The position numbers were made by a program, and so were the translations under genes. Below, in pieces: positions 1 through 7,796 of a stretch of DNA of 23,764 nucleotides. Positions within the stretch are counted from its first letter, which is position 1; every line of letters starts with the position of its first letter. The stretch lies in the IMG/VR virus record IMGVR_UViG_3300020214_000124, positions 1 to 23,764 of that record; one strand, 5' to 3'. Source of the DNA: a virus. Below the pieces are notes generated by a model that worked only from the letters and a program-made list of their open reading frames with translations, made no database searches and was not told the origin of the DNA.

Positions 1-209
1 GTAAAATAGAGACCATCAATTTGATCCGCAATATCGTCAATTGCTCCAACGATTTTATCAACAACGATTTCATATTGGTCTCCAGCTGTGATTGAGTATG
101 TGCCAGATGCAATTCCAGCTAAGTTATAAAGACCAAACACGTTACCGGACACGTTACCGACCGGTGTCTTGATATACAAGTCAATCTGTTTACGTTTAAT
201 TAGTGCCAT
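1..209 (-). CDS. Late structural-type protein of unknown function, C-terminus cut by window edge
   Basis: An open frame starts with ATG at 207-209 on the minus strand and runs off the left edge without a stop, so only the first 69 codons are visible. It begins MALIKRKQIDLYIKTPVGN and is rich in Ile, Val, Asp and Gly. I see no signal peptide or membrane segment. I do not recognise the family. A perfect TATAAATA box lies 24 bases upstream, at the spacing seen before other late genes here, so it is probably a virion or assembly protein made late. It points away from the replication block and belongs to the same transcription class as the minus-strand genes at the right of the window. Confidence 0.7.
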   Translation of the reverse strand, partial: MALIKRKQIDLYIKTPVGNVSGNVFGLYNLAGIASGTYSITAGDQYEIVVDKIVGAIDDIADQIDGLYF

Positions 210-304
210 TTATGCTTACAGGTTCTTTGTAGTTATTTATATCGGCTCCAGTAAAGAACTTTAGCCAAATTTTTAGTAAATTAGATAGACCAAACATCTT
301 TAGT
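210..304. promoter_or_regulatory. Divergent intergenic region between a late gene and the replication block
   Basis: This 95-base region separates the minus-strand late gene from the plus-strand polymerase gene. It holds the minus-strand late promoter at 234-241. An early or middle promoter for the plus-strand block is expected here, but I cannot point to a clear -35/-10 pair or a MotA-like box. No Shine-Dalgarno-like purine tract precedes the polymerase ATG at 305. Confidence 0.4.
234..241 (-). promoter_or_regulatory. T4-type late promoter (TATAAATA)
   Basis: Read on the minus strand, the sequence is TATAAATAACT, an exact match to the T4 late -10 element recognised by the gp55 sigma factor. 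It lies 24 bases upstream of the ATG at 209. The 10-mer ATAAATAACT recurs at three other places in the window, all on the minus strand. Confidence 0.8.
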
Positions 305-1687
305 ATGATAATTAGTACAGAATTCAATCAAGATACTTGCGAACTATTAGTTTCTTATTACGATTCAAACGGGCATGTTGCCTTTATTAAAAAATACATC
401 CACGATATTGATCAGTTCAATTGGGTATTGACACCAAGCCCAACTGAACACCGAAATTGGGATAATCGCTTCTTAAAAAAGGCCAAGAATAAGTGGCTTA
501 GCCGATTCAGACTCGAAGAGCTAATTCAAGAGAGATTTACACAAGAGGAACTTGCACTCATCTATTCAAATCAGGGCCCGAAAAAATATTATCTCGATAT
601 CGAGATCCTATTGACATCAAATGAGTTTCCTGATCCAGCAAAAGCGGTAATGCCAGTTAGCTTAATTACCCTCGTTAATGAAGATAACGTTTGCTATGTC
701 ATGTCAACCATGAGTGATCTCGATAAAGAAGTAGTTACTCGTCTTGAAACTGAAGTAAATGATTATTTTTCTACGCATGATCAGAGTTTTTCACTAAAAT
801 GCTTGTTTTTTGAAACAGAAGAGGCTCTAGTGTCAACTTTTTTCCATAAAGTACTTCCAAAAATACCGTTCTTTACCGGTTGGAACGTAATCAGCTTTGA
901 CTGGGTTTATTTAGTTAATCGAGCAAAGCGATTGAATATTGACTCTATGGAAAATATGCCAAGCGATAAGCTAATTGGGCAATATAAGATGCCACTGCAC
1001 ATTGGTCTACTTGACTATATGGAAGTATTTATGAATACTAAGCCATATAAAGTAGTTGAGAACTATAAGTTAGATTACATTGCGAATCTTGTGTTAGGTA
1101 CAACTAAATTGAACAGCAAATACGCGACAATGCTTGAAGCTCAGCAAGATGTTGAAAATTTCGTAAAATACAACATAATTGATACTATTCTTGTTAAACT
1201 AATTGAGGATAAGCTTGGTCTGCTTGACGTCGCCTTTTCAATTTCCAAACTCGCAAAGATTGATGTCTCTAAAGTATTCTCTGCCGTGTATATTACTGAA
1301 ACGCTGATGTGCCGAGAATTCTTAAGTCGAGGCAAGCTAATGGCAAGTGATCGCCGAGATATTGAAAGCGAAGCAACCTATGATGGAGCTTTTGTTGCAA
1401 CACCAGTTCCTGGATATTATAAGTACGTGTCGTGTTTTGACTTTGCATCAATGTATCCAAACTTACAGATCCAATTTAATATTTCGCCAGATTCATTTTT
1501 AGGCAAATTCAATCCAAATCAAAATGTTCCGCAAGAAACTATCTTCACTAAGAATGATACAATATTCACAAATAAGTTTGATTCAGCGGCTAGATCGATC
1601 CTAACCGGTCTGTACAATGAACGCTTTGAAACGAAGGCAAAAATTAAGTCGTTAGAAGACGAGCTAGCGCATGAAAAAACTACTTAA
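305..1687 (+). CDS. 43: DNA polymerase gp43, N-terminal part (exonuclease plus palm motif A), split gene
   Basis: This is the N-terminal part of a family B replicative polymerase of the T4 gp43 type. The 3'-5' exonuclease motifs are visible: Exo I with D98 and E100 (YYLDIE), Exo II with D199 (TGWNVISFD), and Exo III with Y289 and D293 (YNIID). Polymerase motif A follows at about D379 (DFASMYPNL). The protein then stops at residue 460 in a charged stretch that corresponds to the start of the fingers domain. Motif B (Kx3NSxYG) and motif C (DTDS) are absent here and in the downstream frames to the next genes. T4 gp43 is about 900 residues, so the palm C-part and thumb must be encoded elsewhere. 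Gene 43 is known to be split in some T4-like Aeromonas phages. Its last 17 bases overlap the next gene. Confidence 0.92.
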   Translation: MIISTEFNQDTCELLVSYYDSNGHVAFIKKYIHDIDQFNWVLTPSPTEHRNWDNRFLKKAKNKWLSRFRLEELIQERFTQEELALIYSNQGPKKYYLDIEILLTSNEFPDPAKAVMPVSLITLVNEDNVCYVMSTMSDLDKEVVTRLETEVNDYFSTHDQSFSLKCLFFETEEALVSTFFHKVLPKIPFFTGWNVISFDWVYLVNRAKRLNIDSMENMPSDKLIGQYKMPLHIGLLDYMEVFMNTKPYKVVENYKLDYIANLVLGTTKLNSKYATMLEAQQDVENFVKYNIIDTILVKLIEDKLGLLDVAFSISKLAKIDVSKVFSAVYITETLMCREFLSRGKLMASDRRDIESEATYDGAFVATPVPGYYKYVSCFDFASMYPNLQIQFNISPDSFLGKFNPNQNVPQETIFTKNDTIFTNKFDSAARSILTGLYNERFETKAKIKSLEDELAHEKTT

Positions 1688-2336
1688 CCGAATAAAAAAA
1701 GCACTAGGTATGGATATAGATGCAATAATGTCGCTGAAAAACAGCTTTCAAAACCAAAAATTTCAATTAGTTAAGGGAGCACCATCGACTAGACTTGGTA
1801 AAGTCTTTGAGGTCATGGACGTTAACCAAAACCGCTCCGGCTTCTATGTAGAACTCAATGATGGCACCAAGCTTTCAGTGGATACTTTAAATTCAGACTA
1901 TATGATGTTAATGGACGAACAACAGCCGTTAACGGCTGTTGAAATTCAGTCTATTAACATTGACTCTTACCCAATTAGCAATACTGTTAACCCACCCGAA
2001 ATTACTGATTTTGGAATTACTTCAACCAGTACTGCTCCAGTTACTAAGTCGATAGGCTCTGAGCCCACTCGGCAAACTGCTTCATCGACTACTGACCTAT
2101 TTGGTATGTTTTCGTTGGAGGAAACCCAGCTTAATATTTCGATAAAGGTAAATCTACCAAATAAGAACTTACTTAAAGTAATGTATCAGAATTCTCAAAA
2201 TCAATTAGATTTTGTCAATAAGCTCTCTAGCCATATAAATAATAGTGTAACAGCTGACTCCATTAAGGAATCTTTGTGGAAGATGCTCGATCCTGACAAA
2301 AAGAAGCAGCTTAATGACAAATCGACCAAAGATTGA
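1671..2336 (+). CDS. Unknown protein following the polymerase N-part
   Basis: A 221-residue protein starts at an ATG inside the end of the polymerase gene and overlaps it by 17 bases. A second plausible start is the ATG at 1710 (MDIDAIMSLKNSF). The N-terminal 90 residues look like a small folded domain with alternating charged and hydrophobic positions. Residues of roughly 95-145 are low-complexity and rich in Ser, Thr and Pro, a likely linker. The C-terminal 70 residues look helical and polar and end in a Lys/Asp-rich tail. It has none of the missing polymerase motifs, so it is not the rest of gp43. I do not recognise the family. Its stop overlaps the start of the next gene, so it is co-expressed with the replication cluster. 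Confidence 0.75.
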   Translation: MKKLLNRIKKALGMDIDAIMSLKNSFQNQKFQLVKGAPSTRLGKVFEVMDVNQNRSGFYVELNDGTKLSVDTLNSDYMMLMDEQQPLTAVEIQSINIDSYPISNTVNPPEITDFGITSTSTAPVTKSIGSEPTRQTASSTTDLFGMFSLEETQLNISIKVNLPNKNLLKVMYQNSQNQLDFVNKLSSHINNSVTADSIKESLWKMLDPDKKKQLNDKSTKD

Positions 2337-2892
2337 ATCTAGAGTTCCATTAATTGATACTCGATATGAAATGGTCTCAATTCAGCGAGACCAGGACCAG
2401 CTAAACCAGTTAAATTATCTTAAAACTGGCATAGCGGTTTTGCCATTTACCAGATCGCAAGATGGTAAAATTTCAAAAATATATGCGCTGTCTCAGCCTG
2501 ACTTTATTAAAGATCAGGAGTCAATTACACTAATTACTGACGAATATGACAGCGAAGTCGATGCTTCGCCATTTGAATCAGTTGGCCGGTGTATGATTGA
2601 AGAATGTGGTATGGACTTGTCTAGATTTAATTTGAATGAAGATTCTATGTTTTACCTTGGTGATCTATCAACGGTCAATCCAATCTATTCAACACACAAA
2701 TGCTATGCAATAGACGTAACAGAGGCGGTTTCAAATAAGGAATTTATCTTTTCAAGAGTACTATCTAAAAATCCGATTAATAAAGAGTCATCTTCAATCG
2801 AAGAAGTCGGTTTTTACAAAATTGTAAATGGCGATCACTCTGATGCTCTACTCCTAGCTTCGTGTTTCCTACTTGTTTCATACTTTTCGTGA
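2314..2892 (+). CDS. Nudix-fold-like protein with degenerate Nudix box
   Basis: A 192-residue protein overlaps the preceding gene by 23 bases. The segment ESVGRCMIEECGM (about residues 88-100) aligns with the core of a Nudix box (ExxxREUxEExG), but the Glu after Arg is Cys and the upstream Gly/Glu of the canonical box are not in place. The surrounding pattern fits a Nudix-like fold: an N-terminal strand (TGIAVLPFTR), a loop, then the helix, then FYLGDL and a CYAIDVTE strand. Active Nudix enzymes hydrolyse nucleoside diphosphate derivatives. With the degenerate box this one may bind rather than cleave. The C-terminus is hydrophobic (ALLLASCFLLVSYFS), either a buried helix or a short membrane-seeking tail. 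The family call is an inference from motif shape. Confidence 0.5.
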   Translation: MTNRPKIESRVPLIDTRYEMVSIQRDQDQLNQLNYLKTGIAVLPFTRSQDGKISKIYALSQPDFIKDQESITLITDEYDSEVDASPFESVGRCMIEECGMDLSRFNLNEDSMFYLGDLSTVNPIYSTHKCYAIDVTEAVSNKEFIFSRVLSKNPINKESSSIEEVGFYKIVNGDHSDALLLASCFLLVSYFS

Positions 2893-2946
2893 AACCTGAT
2901 TAACGGTCAGTGTACAAGATACTGAACTTTAAAAACATTAAGGATA
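2893..2946 (+). promoter_or_regulatory. Short gap carrying the uvsX ribosome binding site
   Basis: This 54-base gap is one of the few breaks in the plus-strand block. The tract AAGGA at 2940-2944 sits just before the uvsX ATG at 2947 and is among the few convincing Shine-Dalgarno sequences in the block. It would allow uvsX to be translated independently of its neighbour. I see no convincing promoter hexamers. Confidence 0.4.
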
Positions 2947-4140
2947 ATGGCTAAATCTCCGCTAGACGCATTTACAAAATTTAACGACATACTTGAAAAA
3001 AAGATAAAATCTAAAATAGAAATTCGAGGCTTCTCCGATATTGAGGAGTATATTTCAACTGGAAATTTTTTATTAAACGCCCAAATGTCGGGCTCTCTAT
3101 TTGGAGGTTATCCAAACACAAGAAGTATCGGTATTGCTGGTGATCCCGGTGCAGGTAAAACGTTCCTCTGTTTAAATGCGGTTCGTGAGCTTCAGAAAAA
3201 AGATTACATGGTGATCTATATTGATACTGAAGGTGCAATTGATTCATCAGATTATATAAAATTTGGTGTAGACTTAACTAAACTTAAGTATTTGCGTATG
3301 GGTCTTATTAGTGAAGTAAAATTCTTTATTAATGACCTAATTGAAACAATTAAAGAAAATCCAGGACTTAAACTGGCCCTATTTGTAGACTCGGTTGGAA
3401 TGTTAGACACTGATAAAAGTAAAACTGACATGGAAAAGGGTAAAAATGCAGCAGACATGGGTCTTAGAGCAAAGGAGATGCGGGCTCTATTTAAGTCATT
3501 TACTTTAGATCTTTCTAATTATAAAGTTCCATTTATTTTTACAAATCACACCTATGCTTCGATGGACCAATACACTCCAAAGGGTATGTCAGGCGGCGGA
3601 GGTCCAGAATTCTCCGCATCAATTATCTTGATGCTAAGCAAAGGAACTCTTCGCGATGAAGCAAAAATAACAACTGGTATTATTGTTAGGTCTAAAACTA
3701 AGAAAAATCGATTAGCAAAGCCGATCGATATTGAATTTCACATTTCATTCCATAAAGGTATGAATCCATTTGTTGGATTAGAAAACTTTGTAACTTGGGA
3801 ATCTTGTCGAATTGGTAGAGGTAACCTAATTACTCAAAAGGAATACGATAAAATGAAACCGGCTGAGCAAGAAGAGTGTAAATCATTTGAGTTAAAGGGA
3901 GAAACCTGTTATTTTCAACCGAAAAAGCTAGGTAAAACGTATCTAAATGGATTTACTGGCGACGCTGTTCAAGTTAGAGAGTTTTTCTCATCTAAGCTAT
4001 TTTCAGAAGAAGTATTGCGTGCACTTGATGAAAGCACAATTAAACCGACATTTAAATATCCGGAAACACAATCAGGAATTGACAGTCTAGAAACTGATGA
4101 GCTTGAAGATTTAACAGAATTTGATGATGTACAAGATTAA
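2947..4140 (+). CDS. uvsX: UvsX RecA-like recombinase
   Basis: A 397-residue RecA/UvsX-family strand-exchange ATPase. T4 UvsX is 391 residues, so the length fits. Walker A is GDPGAGKT at residues 65-72 and Walker B is LALFVDS at about 143-149. A glycine-rich loop (MSGGGGPEF) after FTNHTYASMDQYTPKG fits the DNA-binding loop L2 region. The acidic C-terminal tail (LETDELEDLTEFDDVQD) is typical of UvsX and RecA. It coats single-stranded DNA, invades homologous duplex, and starts recombination-dependent replication together with gp41, gp46 and gp47, all encoded just downstream. An AAGGA ribosome binding site precedes the ATG. The following gene starts inside its last codons. Confidence 0.96.
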   Translation: MAKSPLDAFTKFNDILEKKIKSKIEIRGFSDIEEYISTGNFLLNAQMSGSLFGGYPNTRSIGIAGDPGAGKTFLCLNAVRELQKKDYMVIYIDTEGAIDSSDYIKFGVDLTKLKYLRMGLISEVKFFINDLIETIKENPGLKLALFVDSVGMLDTDKSKTDMEKGKNAADMGLRAKEMRALFKSFTLDLSNYKVPFIFTNHTYASMDQYTPKGMSGGGGPEFSASIILMLSKGTLRDEAKITTGIIVRSKTKKNRLAKPIDIEFHISFHKGMNPFVGLENFVTWESCRIGRGNLITQKEYDKMKPAEQEECKSFELKGETCYFQPKKLGKTYLNGFTGDAVQVREFFSSKLFSEEVLRALDESTIKPTFKYPETQSGIDSLETDELEDLTEFDDVQD

Positions 4141-4462
4141 TTCAACATTGCCGATCAAGTATGATTTATTGGTTCATACAGCAATGCCTAATTATCCATC
4201 TCATTCTGATTTTGTTTTTGATGTATGTGCATATTTCGTAAGAGCGTATGGCTCAAAAAATAAAGAGCTTAAGCCAACTGATCTTAAGTTTTCAGCAAAG
4301 ACTCTTAAGTATATCTTTGGCGACCAAATCAACGATGAAAGCTTCAGGGTAAAGATTAAACAGATCGTTTCCGACTTATTAGAAGACGGTTCTCTAACAA
4401 GAACAGGAGAATTTATTTTTATTTCAGAAGAAACCTTTACTAAAAACTTTTTGATAGTATAA
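4124..4462 (+). CDS. Small unknown protein between uvsX and gene 41
   Basis: A protein of 112 residues, or 111 if the second of the two adjacent ATGs is used, overlaps the end of uvsX. The body appears soluble and mixed alpha/beta. The segment from about residue 45 to the end (KPTDLKFSAKTLKYIFGD, then a basic helix, then EDGSLTRTGEFIFI) has the helix-helix-hairpin rhythm of a small winged-helix domain, but this is only a shape argument. In T4 the position between uvsX and 41 is held by gene 40, a similarly short gene. I see no membrane segment of the kind expected for gp40, so orthology is not supported. Its function is probably tied to recombination or helicase loading by context only. Confidence 0.7.
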   Translation: MMYKINSTLPIKYDLLVHTAMPNYPSHSDFVFDVCAYFVRAYGSKNKELKPTDLKFSAKTLKYIFGDQINDESFRVKIKQIVSDLLEDGSLTRTGEFIFISEETFTKNFLIV

Positions 4463-4469
4463 CGTTTAT

Positions 4470-5978
4470 ATGATAGACTTTAAAGAAAATATTGAATTAC
4501 TTGAGAAAATCATTTTCAATTTTGCATTGACTGAAGATGATAATGATAGAGTGATTCGACCTAAAAATTACGATGGCATTGAAAAGCGAGAAATAATTCC
4601 AGCAATTAAAGCTCACTACTTCAATGACGATATGTTACAGAAGGTCTATCGTGAAGCAAAAAAGTTCTTCAATGAATACACGAAAATCCCAACTCGTAAT
4701 GAGTTGAGAGAAGTTTGTAATCTCGGTAACCTAAATATACCAGAAGCTAGATTTAATTCGTTATTTGAAGTAGATCTTTCTCAATATAACTACGACTTTT
4801 TATACAAGTACACAAAGGCTTTTATCTTTTATAAAAATCTAAATGAAACAGTCATTGACGTGCTGTCTTTTCTAAAGACGGCTGACATTAACCCAGGTAA
4901 TGTCGAGCTTATTACAAATGATGTTCGACAAAAGTTCAATGATAAGCTAAATGTAAATTTTGCAAATGCTGCATCAGGACTAGACTTCTTTAATCCAGAG
5001 CACCATATTCAATTATCAAAGATTGGCACGCCAACCGGTTTTCGATATTTCGATAAAGTACTCGGTGGAGGTTGGAACCCAAAAACGCTAGTTGTTTTTC
5101 AGGGTAGACCTAAAGTCGGTAAATCAATGGTGCTTTCAAATATTGCAACTCGAGCATTTCTTGCAGGTTGTGAAGTTGGTATTGCAACACTAGAGTTATC
5201 AGATGCAAAGTACATGAAGCGAATTGGATCAAACGCCCTTAATATCTTATTTAAGGAATATGATTCGTTATTACATAAGGATCAGGTCGGCGGAGTTAGA
5301 GAAAAGATTGAAATGCTTAAACTGAATAATTCCAAAATGGGCCAACTGTCAGTAAAGGAATTTCCAACGGGTACTGCTTCTGCAATAGATATTGAAAACT
5401 ACTTTATAACTGTTCAGAATAACACTGGCATTATGTTTAAAGTAATAGTAGTTGACTATATTAATTTGATGAGACCTATGCGAGAGCAGGGTAATGTCTA
5501 TGAAAAAATCAAGGTCATTTCAGAAGAATTGCGTGCAGTTGCAATTCGAAATGAGTGGTGTATTATTACTGCAACTCAAATTAAGCGAGACGCGGTAGAC
5601 GATCAAGATATTGGCATGAGCGATATTGCTGAATCTTTCGGGTTAGTGCATACAGTTGACGCGCTATTTGGGCTTATCCGAGGCCCAATGGAACGCCGTA
5701 TGAAAATAAAGCTTATCGCAAATCGAGACGGCGGCTATTCTGAAAGCTTTAAAATGTACAGAATGGATTATGACTATGCTCGATTAATTGAAGAAACTGA
5801 CCCAGCTAGTCAATATTATTCAGATGACGATGATACAATGTCTCTTGAAAATGAAATGAGAAATCAATATCAAAGCCATTCGTCTCAAAATGGAAATCAA
5901 TTAATCAACATGACAACACTACCGCCAATACAGCCAATAGTATCGTCACATGATGATATTTTAAATTCTATTAACTAA
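4470..5978 (+). CDS. 41: Replicative DNA helicase, DnaB family (gp41-like)
   Basis: A 502-residue hexameric 5'-3' helicase of the DnaB/gp41 family. T4 gp41 is 475 residues. The N-terminal 150 residues form the helical primase-interaction region. The RecA-like motor contains Walker A GRPKVGKS at residues 212-219, a H1a-type glutamate in ATLELSD, Walker B IVVDYINLM at about 325-333, the H3-type TATQIKRDAVDD sensor, and the H4 region (ALFGLIRG). The C-terminal 55 residues are acidic then Asn/Gln/Ser-rich and probably disordered, where the loader or primase may bind. It unwinds DNA at the fork ahead of the gp43 polymerase. Neither a primase (gp61) nor the loader gp59 can be recognised in this window. 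Confidence 0.95.
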   Translation: MIDFKENIELLEKIIFNFALTEDDNDRVIRPKNYDGIEKREIIPAIKAHYFNDDMLQKVYREAKKFFNEYTKIPTRNELREVCNLGNLNIPEARFNSLFEVDLSQYNYDFLYKYTKAFIFYKNLNETVIDVLSFLKTADINPGNVELITNDVRQKFNDKLNVNFANAASGLDFFNPEHHIQLSKIGTPTGFRYFDKVLGGGWNPKTLVVFQGRPKVGKSMVLSNIATRAFLAGCEVGIATLELSDAKYMKRIGSNALNILFKEYDSLLHKDQVGGVREKIEMLKLNNSKMGQLSVKEFPTGTASAIDIENYFITVQNNTGIMFKVIVVDYINLMRPMREQGNVYEKIKVISEELRAVAIRNEWCIITATQIKRDAVDDQDIGMSDIAESFGLVHTVDALFGLIRGPMERRMKIKLIANRDGGYSESFKMYRMDYDYARLIEETDPASQYYSDDDDTMSLENEMRNQYQSHSSQNGNQLINMTTLPPIQPIVSSHDDILNSIN

Positions 5979-5994
5979 AAAGATACAATATGAA

Positions 5995-6678
5995 TTGAAC
6001 ATAGTTAACCAACTACCAGATGAAGATGACGACCTAACTCAATACTCTGATCATGATGAGATTGACGAATCGGGTCTTGAAAATAACAGCTTCGATGAAG
6101 AATACGATGAGTATGACGAAGAGCTAGATGAGGATCCAGCTGAGTTAGAAAGACGTAAAACTCGATACGCTGAACTTAAAAAGGATGACAAGATTTTCAA
6201 TAACACATATAATATGGGTTATGAAACTCCAATGGATGAAGCTGATCCTGATGAAAATTCAAGAGGAGGCCGAGAAATCCGGATTGATGCATCTTCTCCT
6301 GACTATTTTCTATATGATCCGGACAAATACTCAGAGTACATTGATACACAGATTATCCAGCGAGAAATTTTTAACTTTATAGCTGGCCACTCAGAGATAA
6401 ATCGCATTTTAGGTTCTGAACCTGAAAAGAAAAAATTCGTAAAAGCAGAAATCAACGAAATATTTTCGATCCTGTGCAAGCACCTAATAACTAAAAATCA
6501 TCAAAATTATTTTATAACGCCAATCTATATTCTTGATGCAATTTCAATCACAGTAGCAATGGATTATAAAAAACTCTTCGATATGCTAAACTATGAAAAT
6601 AAGGAAGTCCTATTATTGGAGCTAAATAATAAATATGGATTTTTGGATAAGATATCAAAGTCTAATAAAATGTTCTAA
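5995..6678 (+). CDS. Unknown protein with strongly acidic N-terminus, between genes 41 and 47
   Basis: A 227-residue protein. No in-frame ATG exists near the beginning, so the start is most likely the TTG at 5995 (TTG AAC ATA GTT). An out-of-frame ATG at 5990 opens a two-codon reading frame that ends across this TTG. Residues 8-55 are extremely rich in Asp and Glu (for example DEEYDEYDEELDEDPAELE). The C-terminal half (about 105-227) looks like a folded helical domain with regularly spaced hydrophobic residues. I do not recognise it. An acidic arm on a protein encoded between helicase and recombination nuclease could mimic DNA or bind a basic partner; that is inference. Its stop overlaps the gene 47 start (TAATG). 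Confidence 0.75.
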   Translation: MNIVNQLPDEDDDLTQYSDHDEIDESGLENNSFDEEYDEYDEELDEDPAELERRKTRYAELKKDDKIFNNTYNMGYETPMDEADPDENSRGGREIRIDASSPDYFLYDPDKYSEYIDTQIIQREIFNFIAGHSEINRILGSEPEKKKFVKAEINEIFSILCKHLITKNHQNYFITPIYILDAISITVAMDYKKLFDMLNYENKEVLLLELNNKYGFLDKISKSNKMF

Positions 6679-7796
6679 TGATCAATCTAAAAGACATACG
6701 TAAAATACACCTAGTTGGAGATCTACATCTCGGCATTAAGAATAATGCAGGTGAATGGCTAGAAATCCAAAAAAGCTTTTTGTTAGAAGACCTAATTGAA
6801 AAAGTAGATCGAGACTTTGACCAGGATCGCGACATTTTGATTTTTGAAGGCGATATCTTTCATTCGCGCGAATCAGTCAATATTCGAATTCAAAATGAAA
6901 GCTTTGCAATATTTGTACAACTCGCTAAAAAGTTTAAGCGTGGAATCTATATTATTTTAGGTAATCACGATGTCTATTATAAAGATAACAACACAGTTAA
7001 CTCAGTCAAGTCGCTGTCATATCTATCAGATAATATTCACGTCTTTGAAAAAGCAGAAGTTATCTCAGTTAATGGCCTTCATAATTTCTTAATGCTGCCT
7101 TGGGTCGATGACTCTATTAGACTTGCTGGCATAATTGAAGACTATCGAGACACCACAGAATACATTATTTGCCACGCTGACGTTAAGGGCTTAACTCTTA
7201 ACAAATGGGCAAAGGTCGAGTACGGAATAGAACTAAGTGCTCTTTCTACGTTCAAAAAGGTTTTTTCTGGCCATATTCACATTCGTCAAGAAAAAGCAAA
7301 TCTACTCTATACTGGCACTCCATATCAAATGGACCGCGGAGATAGAGATAACCAAAAGGGACATTATGTGCTAGACGTTAGTGGCCAGCAAATTACTGAA
7401 GAATTTTTACCAAATACTAAATCGCCGGTCTTTTTAAAGCTTGATATTTTTAATGTTTTGGAAATGACCCAAGCCGAAGTCGATAAGTTATTTAAGAATA
7501 ATTTTGTCGACATTATGATCAGTGTCAATTTTGTAAGTAGGCTATCTGTTACTAATTTTTTAGAGAAAGTACAGACATGCGGCTATCGCAAAATTGAGTT
7601 CTTTACATACGTTGACAATAAGAGCGAAGAAACTGCCGCGCAAGTTGAATTTGATCTACAGGACAATTTCAATATTAACGATATTTTCTCTCATTATCTT
7701 AAAACAAGAGACTATTCAGAAGCAACAAAAGAGGCGCTATCTGAAAAGTTTGTTTCGACCATACAAAAAGTCAGAGAACTCGACAAATATGCATAG
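6678..7796 (+). CDS. 47: Recombination nuclease subunit gp47 (SbcD/Mre11-like)
   Basis: A 372-residue calcineurin-like metallophosphoesterase of the SbcD/Mre11 family. T4 gp47 is 339 residues. The metal-binding motifs are in order: HLVGDLHLG (residues 11-19), EGDIFHSRE (about 57-65), LGNHDVYY (94-101), a CHADV segment, and SGHIHIRQ. These supply the Asp, His and Asn ligands for two metal ions. It forms the nuclease of the gp46/gp47 complex, which resects DNA ends to make 3' tails for UvsX. The ATPase partner gp46 is encoded one gene downstream, the two being separated by a SET-domain gene. The start overlaps the upstream stop by one base, which implies translational coupling. Confidence 0.94.
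   Translation: MINLKDIRKIHLVGDLHLGIKNNAGEWLEIQKSFLLEDLIEKVDRDFDQDRDILIFEGDIFHSRESVNIRIQNESFAIFVQLAKKFKRGIYIILGNHDVYYKDNNTVNSVKSLSYLSDNIHVFEKAEVISVNGLHNFLMLPWVDDSIRLAGIIEDYRDTTEYIICHADVKGLTLNKWAKVEYGIELSALSTFKKVFSGHIHIRQEKANLLYTGTPYQMDRGDRDNQKGHYVLDVSGQQITEEFLPNTKSPVFLKLDIFNVLEMTQAEVDKLFKNNFVDIMISVNFVSRLSVTNFLEKVQTCGYRKIEFFTYVDNKSEETAAQVEFDLQDNFNINDIFSHYLKTRDYSEATKEALSEKFVSTIQKVRELDKYA

Noticed and set aside
1671-2336. Continuation of the DNA polymerase in another frame after a frameshift
   Set aside because: None of the frames after 1687 shows motif B, motif C or thumb-like sequence; the following genes are unrelated, so a simple frameshift does not explain the truncated polymerase.
2893-2946. 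Regulatory hairpin TCAGT...ACTGA upstream of uvsX
   Set aside because: The stem is 5 bp with a 9-base loop and no supporting context; too weak to call.
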